NCBI GenBank assembly: GCA_020249145.1
Contig: JADCGF010000006.1
Coordinates: 62,001 to 126,000, forward strand
Direction of reading: 5' to 3'
Length of the DNA stretch: 64,000 nucleotides
From: Roseomonas sp.
GTDB lineage: Bacteria > Pseudomonadota > Alphaproteobacteria > Acetobacterales > Acetobacteraceae
In this document: positions 1 to 8,527 of the stretch, in pieces
Layout: each line of letters opens with the position of its first letter
How positions within the stretch are numbered: position 1 is the stretch's first letter
Translations under genes and position numbers: made by a program
The notes under the pieces: model-generated
Told to the model about the DNA's origin: nothing
What the model saw: only the letters and a program-made list of their open reading frames with translations
The model's database searches: none

Positions 1-746
1 GCGTGCATGCTTTGGGCGATGCAGCGCGGCTGATCGCACTTGGTGATGCGGATGTGATGGTGGCCGGCGGCGCCGAAGCTGCCGTGGGTGAAATCGGCAT
101 GGCCGGCTTCTGCGCGGCCCGCGCCCTTTCGACAAGCTTCAATGATAATCCAACCGCCGCGTCCCGCCCCTGGGATGAAGCCCGCGATGGCTTTGTCATG
201 GGCGAAGGTGCTGGCGTTGTGGTGCTGGAAGAATTGGAACACGCCAAGGCGCGTGGGGCCAAGATTTACGGCGAGGTGATCGGCTATGGCATGAGCGGCG
301 ATGCCTATCACATCACCGCCCCGGCCGAGGGCCATGATGGTGCCTTCCGCGCCATGAAGGCCGCACTCGCCAGTGCCGGCATCACGCCGGAGCAAATCCA
401 GTATGTGAATGCCCATGGCACTTCAACGCCGCTTGGGGATGATCTGGAATTGGAAGCGGTGGAACGGCTCTGGGGCGATGCCGCGCGCGGGCTTGCCATG
501 TCTTCCACCAAATCGGCGGTTGGGCATTTGCTCGGCGCCGCCGGCGCGGTGGAGGGTATATTCTCCATTCTTGCAATTCGTGACCAGGTAGCCCCCGCCA
601 CGCTCAATCTGGAAAAGCCTTCGCGTGAAAGCGCGATTGACCGCGTGGCGAAGGAAGCGCAGCCGCGCAAGATTGATATCGCGCTGTCCAATTCCTTCGG
701 CTTTGGCGGCACGAATGCCAGCATCATTTTCCGTGGTGCGCCCTAA
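1..746 (+). CDS. fabF: Beta-ketoacyl-ACP synthase II, 3' part (cut by window start)
   Basis: This is the C-terminal 247 residues of a KAS II condensing enzyme, which elongates acyl-ACP with malonyl-ACP in fatty acid synthesis. The reading frame is open to base 1, so the true start and the catalytic cysteine, expected only a few residues upstream of the first visible HALGDAARL segment, lie outside the window. Both catalytic histidines are present, in [11 protein letters not shown] (His138 of the fragment) and in [12 protein letters not shown]. The glycine-rich C-terminal [10 protein letters not shown] motif is intact. mltG follows after only 6 bases, which suggests a shared transcript, a pairing often seen with fabF in proteobacteria. 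The family assignment is secure. Only the upstream part is unknown. Confidence 0.95.
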   Translation, partial: VHALGDAARLIALGDADVMVAGGAEAAVGEIGMAGFCAARALSTSFNDNPTAASRPWDEARDGFVMGEGAGVVVLEELEHAKARGAKIYGEVIGYGMSGDAYHITAPAEGHDGAFRAMKAALASAGITPEQIQYVNAHGTSTPLGDDLELEAVERLWGDAARGLAMSSTKSAVGHLLGAAGAVEGIFSILAIRDQVAPATLNLEKPSRESAIDRVAKEAQPRKIDIALSNSFGFGGTNASIIFRGAP

Positions 747-752
747 TCACAG

Positions 753-1766
753 ATGAGTGAAACGAAGCCCGCACCGCGCAAACGCCGCGGGCGGGTGGCG
801 CTTATCCTGCTCAGCCTATGCCTAGCCGTGCTGATCGGCCTTGGCGCGGCAGCCCAATGGGCACGTGGTCTCTACGAAGCCCCCGGCCCGCTGGCCGCCG
901 ATAGGGCCTTGGTCATTCCGCGCGGCGGGACTGAGGCTATCGCAGGCGCCTTGCGAGAGGCCGGCATTATCGCCGATGCACGGCATTTCCTGATTGCAAG
1001 CCAGATCACCAAGGGCGCGGGACCGCTGCGCGCTGCGGAATTCGCCTTTCCCGCCGGTGCCTCCCTAAAGCAGGTATTGGAGATATTGCGCGAAGCGCGC
1101 CCCGTGCAGCGCCGCGTGACCATCCCGGAAGGGCTTTCCGCCCTGCAAATCCAGGCGCTTTTGGACAAAACCGAGGGGCTGATGGGGGAGGCTGAGCCAA
1201 TCGCCGAGGGCAGTATCCTGCCCGAAACCTACGCCTTTGAATGGGGCGATAGCCGCGCCGCGCTGATCAGGCGCGCCCAGGCCGCGATGAATACCGCACT
1301 CGCCGAAGCCTGGCGGGACCGCGCGCCCAACCTGCCGCTCCGCACCGCACGGGAGGCACTGATCCTGGCTTCCATCATTGAACGCGAAACCGGCAAGGCT
1401 GAGGAACGCGCTTTGGTCGCTTCGGTCTTCATCAACCGCCTCAGGCGCAATATGCCGCTGCAATCAGACCCGACCGTGGTGTACGCGGCCTTGGGCGGGG
1501 CGGCTTTGGACCGGCCCATTACGCGGTCTGATCTGGACCGCGACAGCCCCTTCAATACCTATCGCAATCGCGGCCTGCCGCCGGGGCCGATTGCGAATCC
1601 GGGGCGTGAGTCACTCCGCGCCGCGACACGGCCCGCGACCAGCAATTTCCTTTATTTTGTCGCGGATGGTTCGGGCGGGCATGCCTTTGCGGAGACGCTG
1701 GAAGCGCATAACCGGAATGTGGCCCGCTGGCGGGAGATTGAGCGGCAGCGGGGCGTCAGGCAATAA
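753..1766 (+). CDS. mltG: Endolytic murein transglycosylase MltG (YceG)
   Basis: This is a 337-residue inner-membrane lytic transglycosylase that cuts nascent glycan strands and is thought to terminate their elongation. A positively charged N-terminus (PRKRRGR) is followed by one transmembrane helix at about residues 15-36. The rest is a periplasmic YceG domain. The catalytic glutamate is probably Glu210 in ASIIERETG, and the family motif LQSDPTVVYA follows. The C-terminus has the usual NPGRESLRAA and YFVADGSGGHAF segments. The ATG lies 6 bases after the fabF stop. Length and motif order match the family. The 3' end faces rpmB on the other strand across a strong hairpin. Confidence 0.95.
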   Translation: MSETKPAPRKRRGRVALILLSLCLAVLIGLGAAAQWARGLYEAPGPLAADRALVIPRGGTEAIAGALREAGIIADARHFLIASQITKGAGPLRAAEFAFPAGASLKQVLEILREARPVQRRVTIPEGLSALQIQALLDKTEGLMGEAEPIAEGSILPETYAFEWGDSRAALIRRAQAAMNTALAEAWRDRAPNLPLRTAREALILASIIERETGKAEERALVASVFINRLRRNMPLQSDPTVVYAALGGAALDRPITRSDLDRDSPFNTYRNRGLPPGPIANPGRESLRAATRPATSNFLYFVADGSGGHAFAETLEAHNRNVARWREIERQRGVRQ

Positions 1767-1800
1767 AGAAAAACCCGCGGAAGCTACCCCCCGCGGGTTA
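1762..1800 (-). terminator. Rho-independent terminator of rpmB
   Basis: A perfect 9-bp inverted repeat (AACCCGCGG at 1772-1780, CCGCGGGTT at 1791-1799) has a 10-nt loop. Read on the minus strand it is followed by TTTTTCTTTATTG, a good U-tract, so it most likely ends rpmB. On the plus strand, towards which mltG converges, there is no U-run, although the stem may still slow transcription. Confidence 0.8.
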
Positions 1801-1823
1801 GAACGGTTCGATAAGGCCCGGCT

Positions 1824-2117
1824 TCAGGCCGCCTTGGCGGCCTGGGCACGTTCCAGGCGGCGCTTCAGCACAATGGCGTCCACTGTCAGCTTGCGGTCCG
1901 GCGTGCCGAGCAGGAAGGAATCAAGCCCGCCATTGTGCTCCACCGTGCGGATGCCATTGGTGGAAAGGCGCAGCTTGATCGGCGCGGCCAGGATTTCCGA
2001 CCAGAAGGAGCTTTCCTGCAGATTGGGCAGGAAGCGACGGCGGCTTTTATTATTGGCGTGGCTGACATTGTTACCCGTCAGAACACCCTTGCCAGTAATG
2101 ACGCAGCGGCGAGACAT
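1824..2117 (-). CDS. rpmB: 50S ribosomal protein L28
   Basis: This 97-residue ribosomal protein L28 is a component of the large subunit. The N-terminus [11 protein letters not shown], the [17 protein letters not shown] segment and the [21 protein letters not shown] core match bacterial L28. The C-terminal helical tail ([18 protein letters not shown]) is typical of alphaproteobacterial versions. No Cys-X2-Cys zinc pair is visible, so it looks like the zinc-independent form. It is transcribed on its own and ends at a strong hairpin terminator shared with the convergent mltG 3' end. Confidence 0.97.
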   Translation of the reverse strand: MSRRCVITGKGVLTGNNVSHANNKSRRRFLPNLQESSFWSEILAAPIKLRLSTNGIRTVEHNGGLDSFLLGTPDRKLTVDAIVLKRRLERAQAAKAA

Positions 2118-2213
2118 AGCGGAAATCCAAATACAAAGGCGCGCAAGGCTAGCCTGCGCGCGGGTTCAAACTGAAGCCGCGCTTTTGGCGGGAAGCGTCG
2201 GCGGCGTCAAGTA

Positions 2214-2456
2214 TCAAGCAGGGGGCGGGGCGCGAAATTCGCCGCTTTCAACCGAAGCCAGCGCTTGGCGCAGCACACCGGCCACGGCACGGTCATCAAG
2301 CGTCCGGGTCAGAACCCCAAGCGCCCCACCCAGCAGGGCAGAGGCGATGGAAATCGGCTGGATTTGCTGTTCCATCATATACTCGATCGCCTTGTCCACG
2401 ACCGAACCGGCATGGCTCAAATCCTCGGGCGCGATGCCTTCCGGGTCCATCTGCAT
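2214..2456 (-). CDS. Small conserved hypothetical protein
   Basis: This is an 80-residue soluble protein of unknown function. The start is supported by a clear AGGAG ribosome-binding site 7 bases upstream of the ATG. The N-terminal half is acidic (MQMDPEGIAPEDLSHAG), and the middle carries a hydrophobic, helix-prone ISIASALLGGALGVL stretch. Similar small proteins occur beside ABC exporters or alone in alphaproteobacteria, but I do not recognise a named domain. It lies 36 bases downstream of the start of the ABC exporter reading the same way, yet that exporter's 3' end is at 2493, so this gene is the next one in the same direction and may be co-transcribed with it. Confidence 0.7.
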   Translation of the reverse strand: MQMDPEGIAPEDLSHAGSVVDKAIEYMMEQQIQPISIASALLGGALGVLTRTLDDRAVAGVLRQALASVESGEFRAPPPA

Positions 2457-2492
2457 GGGCTACTCCTGAATGTAACAGCCAAATAGGGAGGC

Positions 2493-4400
2493 TCAGGGGC
2501 CAGGGGAAGGGGGGGCCGCATTGGGGCGCTGCCGGGGCATTTCCAAATCCGCCGCGGCTTGGGCGCGGGCCGCAGCCTCAGCCGCCGCCATGGCTTCCGA
2601 TTGGCGGCGCCACATATCGGCGTAAAGCCCGCCAGCCGCGATCAACGCGCCATGGGTGCCGCGTTCGGCAATGGCACCTTCTTGCAGCACAATAATCTCA
2701 TCCGCTTCCACCACGGTGGAAAGCCGATGCGCGATCACCAGCGTGGTGCGGTTGCGCGCCACATCGCGCAAGGCCGCCTGAATGTCCTGTTCGGTGCGGG
2801 TATCAAGCGCGCTGGTGGCCTCATCCAAAATCAGCAGGCGCGGGTCCTTCAGAATGGTGCGGGCGATGGCAACCCGCTGCTTTTCCCCGCCCGAGAGCTT
2901 CAGGCCGCGTTCACCAACGCGAGTCGCATACCCATCGGGCAGGCGCATGACGAAATCATGCACCTGGGCAAGCCGCGCGGCGTTTTCGATTTCCGCATCG
3001 CTCGCCCCTGGCCGGCCATAGGCGATGTTGTAGCGGATGGTGTCATTGAACAGCACGGTATCCTGCGGCACCACGCCAATGGCGGCGCGCAGGCTATGTT
3101 GCGTCAGGCCGCGCACATCCTGCCCATCCACCAGCACACGCCCGCCGGTCACATCATAAAAACGGAACAGCAAACGCGAAATCGTTGATTTCCCCGCCCC
3201 GGTCGGCCCCACAATCGCGAGCAACCGCCCCGGCGGCACGGTGAAGGAAATACCCTTCAGGATTTCCCGATCTGGCCGATAGCCAAAGCGCACATCCTCA
3301 AAGCGGATTTCACCGGCCCCCAGTGCCAGCGGCGTTGCATCCAGCGCATCGCGCACCTCAGCCGGCACATCCAGCAGCGCGAACATCTGCTCCATATCCG
3401 TCAGCCCCTGCTTGATTTCGCGATAGGCAAAGCCAAGGATGTTCAGCGGCTGATAGAGCTGGATCAGATAGGTATTCACCATCACCAGATCGCCAATGCT
3501 CATGCTGCCATCGGCAATGCCGCGGCCTGCCAGCAGCATGGTGATGGTAAGCCCAACGGCCATGATGGTGGCCTGGCCGGCATTCAGCATATTGAGCGTG
3601 GTTTCGCTTTTGACATAGGCGCTTTCGTAGCGCGTCATGCTTTCATCATAGCGCCGCGATTCATGCGCTTCATTGCCGAAATACTTGACCGTCTCATAAT
3701 TCAGCAGGCTATCCACTGCCTTGGTATTCGCTTCCTCATCCGTTTGGTTCATCTGCCGGCGAAAGCGCAGGCGCCAATTGGTGAAGATCAGCGTGAAGGC
3801 GACATAGGCGATGATGGTGCCAAGCATGGTGAGCGCGAAAGAAGCCGCGAACATCCACCAGAGAATGACAGCGACAAACAGAATTTCGACAATGGTCGGG
3901 ATGATGTTGAACAGCAGGAAATTGAGCGATGTCGCGATGCCGCGCACGCCCCGTTCAATCACGCGCGAAAGCCCGCCTGTCGCGCGGTCCATGTGAAAGC
4001 GCATGGAAAGCGCGTGCAGATGGCGAAACACATCCAAGGCCACGCGGCGCCCGGCGCGCGCCTGCACCTTGGCGAAGACGGCGTTGCGCAACTCCCCAAG
4101 CGCCGAGGCCATGACGCGGAGCAAGCCATACCCCACCAGCAGCGCAACCGGCACGGCAATCACCGCGCCAGCGCCTGATTGCGGCGCCAGCGCATCCACG
4201 GCGCGCGCATAGGCGATGGGCACCAGCACATTCGCGGCCTTGGCCGCGGCCAGCAGCAGCAGTGCCGCCACCACGCGCAGCCGCAGCATGGGTTCGCCCT
4301 TCGGCCACAGATGCGGCGCGATGCGGCTGAGGGCTGAGAAGGGAATGCCGGCGCTGGGGCGGTTTGGGGCGGGTGGCGGGGTCATGGTTGGCGCTTTCAT
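2493..4400 (-). CDS. Atm1/HMT1-type ABC exporter (fused permease and ATPase)
   Basis: This 635-residue half-transporter should homodimerise in the inner membrane. A six-helix ABC transporter type 1 domain (about residues 40-335) carries segments typical of the Atm1 branch, such as LLNYETVKYFGNE and YLIQLYQPLNILGFAYREIKQ in shorter form. The nucleotide-binding domain has Walker A GPTGAGKST (398-406), signature LSGGEKQRVAIAR and Walker B LLILDEATSALD. Mitochondrial Atm1 and bacterial NaAtm1 export glutathione-linked compounds linked to Fe-S metabolism or metal detoxification; the substrate here is inferred from family only. The C-terminus ends in an unusual alanine- and proline-rich tail. The start at 4400 has a weak ribosome-binding site, and an ATG five codons further in is an alternative. 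Confidence 0.9.
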   Translation of the reverse strand: MKAPTMTPPPAPNRPSAGIPFSALSRIAPHLWPKGEPMLRLRVVAALLLLAAAKAANVLVPIAYARAVDALAPQSGAGAVIAVPVALLVGYGLLRVMASALGELRNAVFAKVQARAGRRVALDVFRHLHALSMRFHMDRATGGLSRVIERGVRGIATSLNFLLFNIIPTIVEILFVAVILWWMFAASFALTMLGTIIAYVAFTLIFTNWRLRFRRQMNQTDEEANTKAVDSLLNYETVKYFGNEAHESRRYDESMTRYESAYVKSETTLNMLNAGQATIMAVGLTITMLLAGRGIADGSMSIGDLVMVNTYLIQLYQPLNILGFAYREIKQGLTDMEQMFALLDVPAEVRDALDATPLALGAGEIRFEDVRFGYRPDREILKGISFTVPPGRLLAIVGPTGAGKSTISRLLFRFYDVTGGRVLVDGQDVRGLTQHSLRAAIGVVPQDTVLFNDTIRYNIAYGRPGASDAEIENAARLAQVHDFVMRLPDGYATRVGERGLKLSGGEKQRVAIARTILKDPRLLILDEATSALDTRTEQDIQAALRDVARNRTTLVIAHRLSTVVEADEIIVLQEGAIAERGTHGALIAAGGLYADMWRRQSEAMAAAEAAARAQAAADLEMPRQRPNAAPPSPGP

Positions 4401-4475
4401 GGGCCAGGGGAGCCCTTCCGGGCAAGCCCCGCAGCCTCCCTCGCATTGCCATGAAGCACAGTGTTAGAAGGGTAG

Positions 4476-5324
4476 ATGGACCGCTTCGCCCGCCATATCG
4501 CCGCCTGCAACAATATCCCCTCCCCCGCCGGCTTTCTGGCCTTTCACATGGCAGGCGTGCAGGTGGGCTTCATCACGCCGGAATTGGCCCGCGCACTCAC
4601 CTTCCGCCCGCGCGATTTCCATTTTGACCAGCATGGTGTGGCCATCGCCGGCCGGCTGAAGACCAGCGGGGCGCGGAGCGATGCGCTCGCCGCCGCCCTG
4701 CCTAGCCTGGCTGAGGGTGGGTTTCTGCGCATCCGGCGCGAAGCCTTTGACGTGCGCCAGACCAGCGACGGCCCGGTTTTGGCCAGGCTGGATCGGGGCG
4801 CCCTGCCCGCCTTCGGCGTCATGTCCCAGGGCGTGCATATGAATGGCCTGGTGCGCCGCGCGGATGGGCTGCATGTCTGGGTTGGCATCCGCGCGCGCGA
4901 CAAGGCGGTGGCGCCGGGGCAGCTTGATAATCTGGTCGCGGGCGGCATTCCGGCGGGGCTGACGCCGGCAGAAACCCTGGTGAAGGAAGCGGGGGAAGAA
5001 GCATCCCTGCCGCCCGAATTGGCGGCGCAGGCGCGGCCCGTGGGGCGCGTTTCCTATGTGCTGCTGAATAATGACGGGCTCCGGCGCGATGTGCTGCATT
5101 GCTATGACCTGGACATCCCCGAAGGCGTCATCCCGCGCCCCAATGATGATGAGGTGGAGCGCTTTGAGCTTTGGCCGGCGCGCCGCCTGCTGGAAGCTGT
5201 GGCCGATTCGGATGACATCAAATTCAACGTCAACCTGACGTTGATTGACCTTTTCCTGCGCGAAGGCTTGCTGGCGGACCCTGATAGTTCCTTGCGCGCG
5301 GGGCTGGACCAAGGGCCTGCCTGA
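4476..5324 (+). CDS. DUF4743 Nudix hydrolase family protein
   Basis: This 282-residue protein has two parts. Residues 1-120 look like the DUF4743 region found in front of Nudix domains related to plant/yeast TPK-associated Nudix proteins. Residues 120-260 form the Nudix fold. The Nudix box reads GGIPAGLTPAETLVKEAGEE, with Lys in place of the usual Arg of REUXEE but the metal-binding EE retained. Relatives hydrolyse oxidised or damaged nucleotide or thiamine diphosphates; the substrate here is not known. It is divergent from the Atm1-type exporter and is followed after 70 bases by tcuA, possibly in one transcript. Confidence 0.85.
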   Translation: MDRFARHIAACNNIPSPAGFLAFHMAGVQVGFITPELARALTFRPRDFHFDQHGVAIAGRLKTSGARSDALAAALPSLAEGGFLRIRREAFDVRQTSDGPVLARLDRGALPAFGVMSQGVHMNGLVRRADGLHVWVGIRARDKAVAPGQLDNLVAGGIPAGLTPAETLVKEAGEEASLPPELAAQARPVGRVSYVLLNNDGLRRDVLHCYDLDIPEGVIPRPNDDEVERFELWPARRLLEAVADSDDIKFNVNLTLIDLFLREGLLADPDSSLRAGLDQGPA

Positions 5325-5394
5325 ACCCGCATCTGGACAAGCCGTATTTCCCTTTTACACATGGCCCCGAAGAAGGTTGAGGAAGTCAATTGTC

Positions 5395-6792
5395 ATGGTG
5401 GACCTGACACGGGTCTGGGATGTGCTGGTTGCGGGTGGTGGCAATGCCGCGCTTTCCGCCGCCATTACCGCACGCCGGGCCGGGGCCAGCGTATTGCTGC
5501 TGGAACACGCACCGCGCAGCATGCGCGGCGGCAATAGCCGGCATACGCGCAATCTGCGCGCGCTGCATCCGGCGCCCACCGATGTGCTGACCGAAACCTA
5601 TCTGGAGGAAGAATATTGGGACGATCTGCTGCGCGTGACCGGCGGCAAGACGGATGAGCATCTGGCGCGCATGTGCATCCGCGCATCGCAACACGCGCCG
5701 GATTTCCTGAAATCCTGCGGGGTCGTGTTTCAGCCATCGCTTTCCGGCACGCTTTCACTTTCGCGCACCAATGCGTTTTTCCTGGGCGGCGGCAAGGCGC
5801 TGGTCAATGCGCTGTATCGCACGGCGGAACAGCTTGGCATTGGCATTCTGTACGATACCGAGGTGCAGCATATTGAAGTGCAGGATGGCTTCGCGACCGA
5901 AGCGGTGATTTCGTATCACGGCTTTCCGGAACGGGTGCGCTTCAAGGCGCTGATCGCCTCGGCGGGCGGCTTCCAGGCCAATCGCGATTGGCTGCGCAAA
6001 TACTGGGGCGATGCCGCGGATAACTTCCAGATTCGCGGCACGCCTTACGCGCAAGGCCGCTTGCTGCGGGATCTGCTCGACCAGGGCGTGCAGGAAGTGG
6101 GCGACCCCACGCAATTCCACGCCGTTGCCAATGACGCACGCGCACCGATGGAAGATGGCGGCCTTGCCATGCGCCTTGATTGCGTGCCCTTCGCCGTGGT
6201 GGTGAACCGCGATGTCGAGCGGTTTTATGATGAGGGTGAGGATGTCTGGCCCAAGCGCTACGCCATTTGGGGCCGCCTGATCGCGCAGCAGCCAGGCCAG
6301 GTCGCTTTTGCCGTCACCGATAGCAAGGCGTTGCATAATTATCTGCCGAGCGTCTTCCCGCCCTATAAAGCCAATAGCATCGCGGAACTCGCGGGCATGG
6401 CGGGCATTGATTCGGGCAAGTTGGAAAAAGTGATCGCGGATTACAACGCCGCCGTGCGCCCCGGCACTTTCCAACCCATGAAGCCCGATGATTGTCGCAC
6501 CGAAGGGCTGATCCCGCCCAAAAGCCATTGGGCACGGCTGATTGATACGCCGCCCTATTACTGCCACCCGCTCAAGCCCGGCATCACCTTCACCTTCCTT
6601 GGCGTGAAGGTGAGCGACCGCGCGCGCATCATCATGGCCGATGGCAAGCCTTCGGCGAATATGTTCGCCTCGGGCGAGATCATGGCTGGCAATATTCTGG
6701 GCCAGGGCTATCTGGCAGGCTTCGGCATGACGATTGGCACCGTATTCGGCCGGCTGGCGGGTGAGGAGGCAGCACGCAATGTGCGGAATTGA
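5395..6792 (+). CDS. tcuA: FAD-dependent tricarballylate dehydrogenase TcuA
   Basis: This 465-residue flavoprotein belongs to the fumarate reductase/succinate dehydrogenase flavoprotein superfamily. In Salmonella TcuA oxidises tricarballylate to cis-aconitate and needs TcuB to reoxidise its FAD. The FAD-binding VAGGGNAALSAAITARRAG motif lies at the N-terminus, and RGGNSRHTRNLR follows, as in known TcuA. A longer open frame exists upstream (to 5245), but the ATG at 5395 has a GAGG ribosome-binding site and gives the family length. The C-terminal FASGEIMAGNILGQGYLAG segment closes the FAD site. It forms an operon with tcuB 18 bases downstream. Confidence 0.92.
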   Translation: MVDLTRVWDVLVAGGGNAALSAAITARRAGASVLLLEHAPRSMRGGNSRHTRNLRALHPAPTDVLTETYLEEEYWDDLLRVTGGKTDEHLARMCIRASQHAPDFLKSCGVVFQPSLSGTLSLSRTNAFFLGGGKALVNALYRTAEQLGIGILYDTEVQHIEVQDGFATEAVISYHGFPERVRFKALIASAGGFQANRDWLRKYWGDAADNFQIRGTPYAQGRLLRDLLDQGVQEVGDPTQFHAVANDARAPMEDGGLAMRLDCVPFAVVVNRDVERFYDEGEDVWPKRYAIWGRLIAQQPGQVAFAVTDSKALHNYLPSVFPPYKANSIAELAGMAGIDSGKLEKVIADYNAAVRPGTFQPMKPDDCRTEGLIPPKSHWARLIDTPPYYCHPLKPGITFTFLGVKVSDRARIIMADGKPSANMFASGEIMAGNILGQGYLAGFGMTIGTVFGRLAGEEAARNVRN

Positions 6793-6810
6793 ACAAGGCG
6801 GGGCGCGCTG

Positions 6811-7920
6811 ATGTTACCGGAGAACGAAACCCTCGCTGAAGCGCGCCGGCATATGGCGGTGTGCAATTCCTGCCGCTATTGCGAAAGCTATTGCGCGGTA
6901 TTCCCGGCCATGACGATGCGCCGCGAATTTTCCGCCGGCGATCTGACGCATCTGGCCAATCTGTGCCATGGCTGCAAGGGCTGCTATCATGCCTGTCAAT
7001 ATGCGCCGCCGCATGAATTCGGCATCAACCTGCCGGTGACCTTCGCGGAAATTCGCGCGCAATCCTATGCGCATTACGCCTGGCCGCGCGCCATGGGCAC
7101 GCTGTTTGAACGCAATGGCACGGTGGTGACTTTGGCGTCAGCGCTTGGCGTAACGCTGGTGCTGCTGCTGACCATGGCCCTGGTTGATCCTTCCATCCTT
7201 TACACCGCGCAGCGCGGCGAAGGGGCTTTCTTCCGCGTGATCCCGATGTGGCTGATGGTGACGCTGGCCGGTGGCACTTTCGGCTATGCGATCATCGCGA
7301 TGCTGATCGGCGGCATACGCTATTGGCGCGAAGTGGGCGGCGGCGCGCCGGCACCGGCGCCCATTGTTGATGCGGCGGTGGATATCCTGACGCTGCGCAA
7401 CCTCGGCGGCGGCGGGCATGGCTGCAATGATGTGGATGACAGTTTCTCAAGCCAAAAGCGCTGGCTGCATCAGGCTGCCTTCTATGGCTTCATGCTGTGC
7501 TTCGCCGCCACCACGGCGGGGGCGATCTATCATCATTTCCTGGGGTTGCGGTCTCCGCATCCCTTCTTTTCCTTGCCGGTGCAGCTTGGCACTTGGGGGG
7601 GCGTGTTGCTCTGCATCGGCACTGCGGGCCTGATCCGCTTGAAAATCATCACGGACCCCGTGCCGGTGGCGAAGCGTCTGGTGGGCGGTGAATACGCCAT
7701 GCTGTCGCTGCTGTTTCTGGTGAGTGCGACAGGGCTTTTGCTGCTGATGCTGCGCCATACCGGCGCGATGGGCGTGATGCTGGCCTTGCATCTTGGCCTG
7801 GTTCTGGCGCTGTTTGTGGCGCTGCCCTACAGCAAAATGGTGCATGGGGTGTATCGGGGCCTCGCACTTTGGCGGCATGCGCGGGAAAAACGCGGTAGCG
7901 TGATGGTTGCAGCGGAATAA
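6811..7920 (+). CDS. tcuB: Tricarballylate utilisation Fe-S membrane protein TcuB (CitB)
   Basis: This 369-residue protein is thought to pass electrons from reduced TcuA to the quinone pool. The N-terminal cytoplasmic part holds two ferredoxin-like cysteine clusters, CNSCRYCESYC and CHGCKGCYHAC, each followed by further cysteines or prolines as in 4Fe-4S centres. From about residue 95 onward there are roughly six hydrophobic membrane segments with scattered histidines, consistent with a haem- or quinone-interacting membrane anchor. It follows tcuA directly. No TcuC permease or TcuR regulator is seen nearby, so uptake may use a different transporter. Confidence 0.92.
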   Translation: MLPENETLAEARRHMAVCNSCRYCESYCAVFPAMTMRREFSAGDLTHLANLCHGCKGCYHACQYAPPHEFGINLPVTFAEIRAQSYAHYAWPRAMGTLFERNGTVVTLASALGVTLVLLLTMALVDPSILYTAQRGEGAFFRVIPMWLMVTLAGGTFGYAIIAMLIGGIRYWREVGGGAPAPAPIVDAAVDILTLRNLGGGGHGCNDVDDSFSSQKRWLHQAAFYGFMLCFAATTAGAIYHHFLGLRSPHPFFSLPVQLGTWGGVLLCIGTAGLIRLKIITDPVPVAKRLVGGEYAMLSLLFLVSATGLLLLMLRHTGAMGVMLALHLGLVLALFVALPYSKMVHGVYRGLALWRHAREKRGSVMVAAE

Positions 7921-7929
7921 GGGGTTGTC

Positions 7930-7946
7930 GCGCGCTGCCAGCGCGC
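7930..7946 (+). other. Perfect hairpin abutting the coq7 start codon
   Basis: GCGCGCT (7930-7936) and AGCGCGC (7940-7946) form a 7-bp all-strong stem with a GCC loop that ends one base before the coq7 ATG. No Shine-Dalgarno sequence is visible in front of this ATG. The hairpin lies where the ribosome would land, so it may modulate coq7 translation or separate it from the tcuAB message. Confidence 0.45.
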
Positions 7947-7947
7947 C

Positions 7948-8520
7948 ATGTCAGAGGGAATGAACGCCATAGCCCCTGCCCTGCCCGATATCGCCATCTC
8001 CGAAATGCCCGCCTGGCTGATCGGCGAATTGCGGTCCGACCATGCCGGCGAAACCGGCGCGGTCATGATCTATCGCGGCATCCTTGCCTTCTGCAAAGAC
8101 CCCGCCATTCGCGACTTCGCGGAAAGACATGGCGCGACGGAACAGGGCCATCTTGATCTATTGAATGCCCTTCTGCCGCCTGAGTCGCATAGCAAGCTTT
8201 TGCCCATTTGGCGCATCGCCGGCTGGATGACCGGCGCCATCCCCGCGCTGTTTGGCCCGCGCGCCGTCTATGCCACGATTGATGCGGTGGAAAGCTTCGT
8301 GGATCACCATTACCAGCAGCAATTGGACCGGCTGGAAGCGGAAGGGCTTTTCCCACCGCTGCAAACGCTGCTCCGCCATTGCCAGGAAGAAGAAATCCAC
8401 CACCGCGATGAGGCGCGCGAAGCGGGTGAAGGCCGCGCCTATGGCCCACTGCTCGGCGCCTGGGCCTGGGTGGTGGGGGCGGGTTCCAAGGCCGCCGTGG
8501 TAGCGGCCAAACGCATTTAA
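7948..8520 (+). CDS. coq7: 5-demethoxyubiquinol hydroxylase Coq7/UbiF-type di-iron enzyme
   Basis: This 190-residue di-iron hydroxylase catalyses the penultimate step of ubiquinone synthesis. It has the ferritin-like four-helix arrangement with conserved iron ligands: Glu and His in ELRSDHAGETGAV, the E-x2-H in ATEQGHLDLL, Glu in DAVESFVDHHY, and the E-x2-H in CQEEEIHHRDEA. Length matches alphaproteobacterial Coq7. The C-terminal tail, which is hydrophobic (LLGAWAWVVGAGSKAAVVAAKRI shortened here to its character), probably touches the membrane. An internal ATG at 7960 is a less likely start because its AGAGGG lies too close. It sits 27 bases after tcuB, whose product may feed the quinone pool. 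Confidence 0.93.
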   Translation: MSEGMNAIAPALPDIAISEMPAWLIGELRSDHAGETGAVMIYRGILAFCKDPAIRDFAERHGATEQGHLDLLNALLPPESHSKLLPIWRIAGWMTGAIPALFGPRAVYATIDAVESFVDHHYQQQLDRLEAEGLFPPLQTLLRHCQEEEIHHRDEAREAGEGRAYGPLLGAWAWVVGAGSKAAVVAAKRI

Positions 8521-8527
8521 AGACGCA

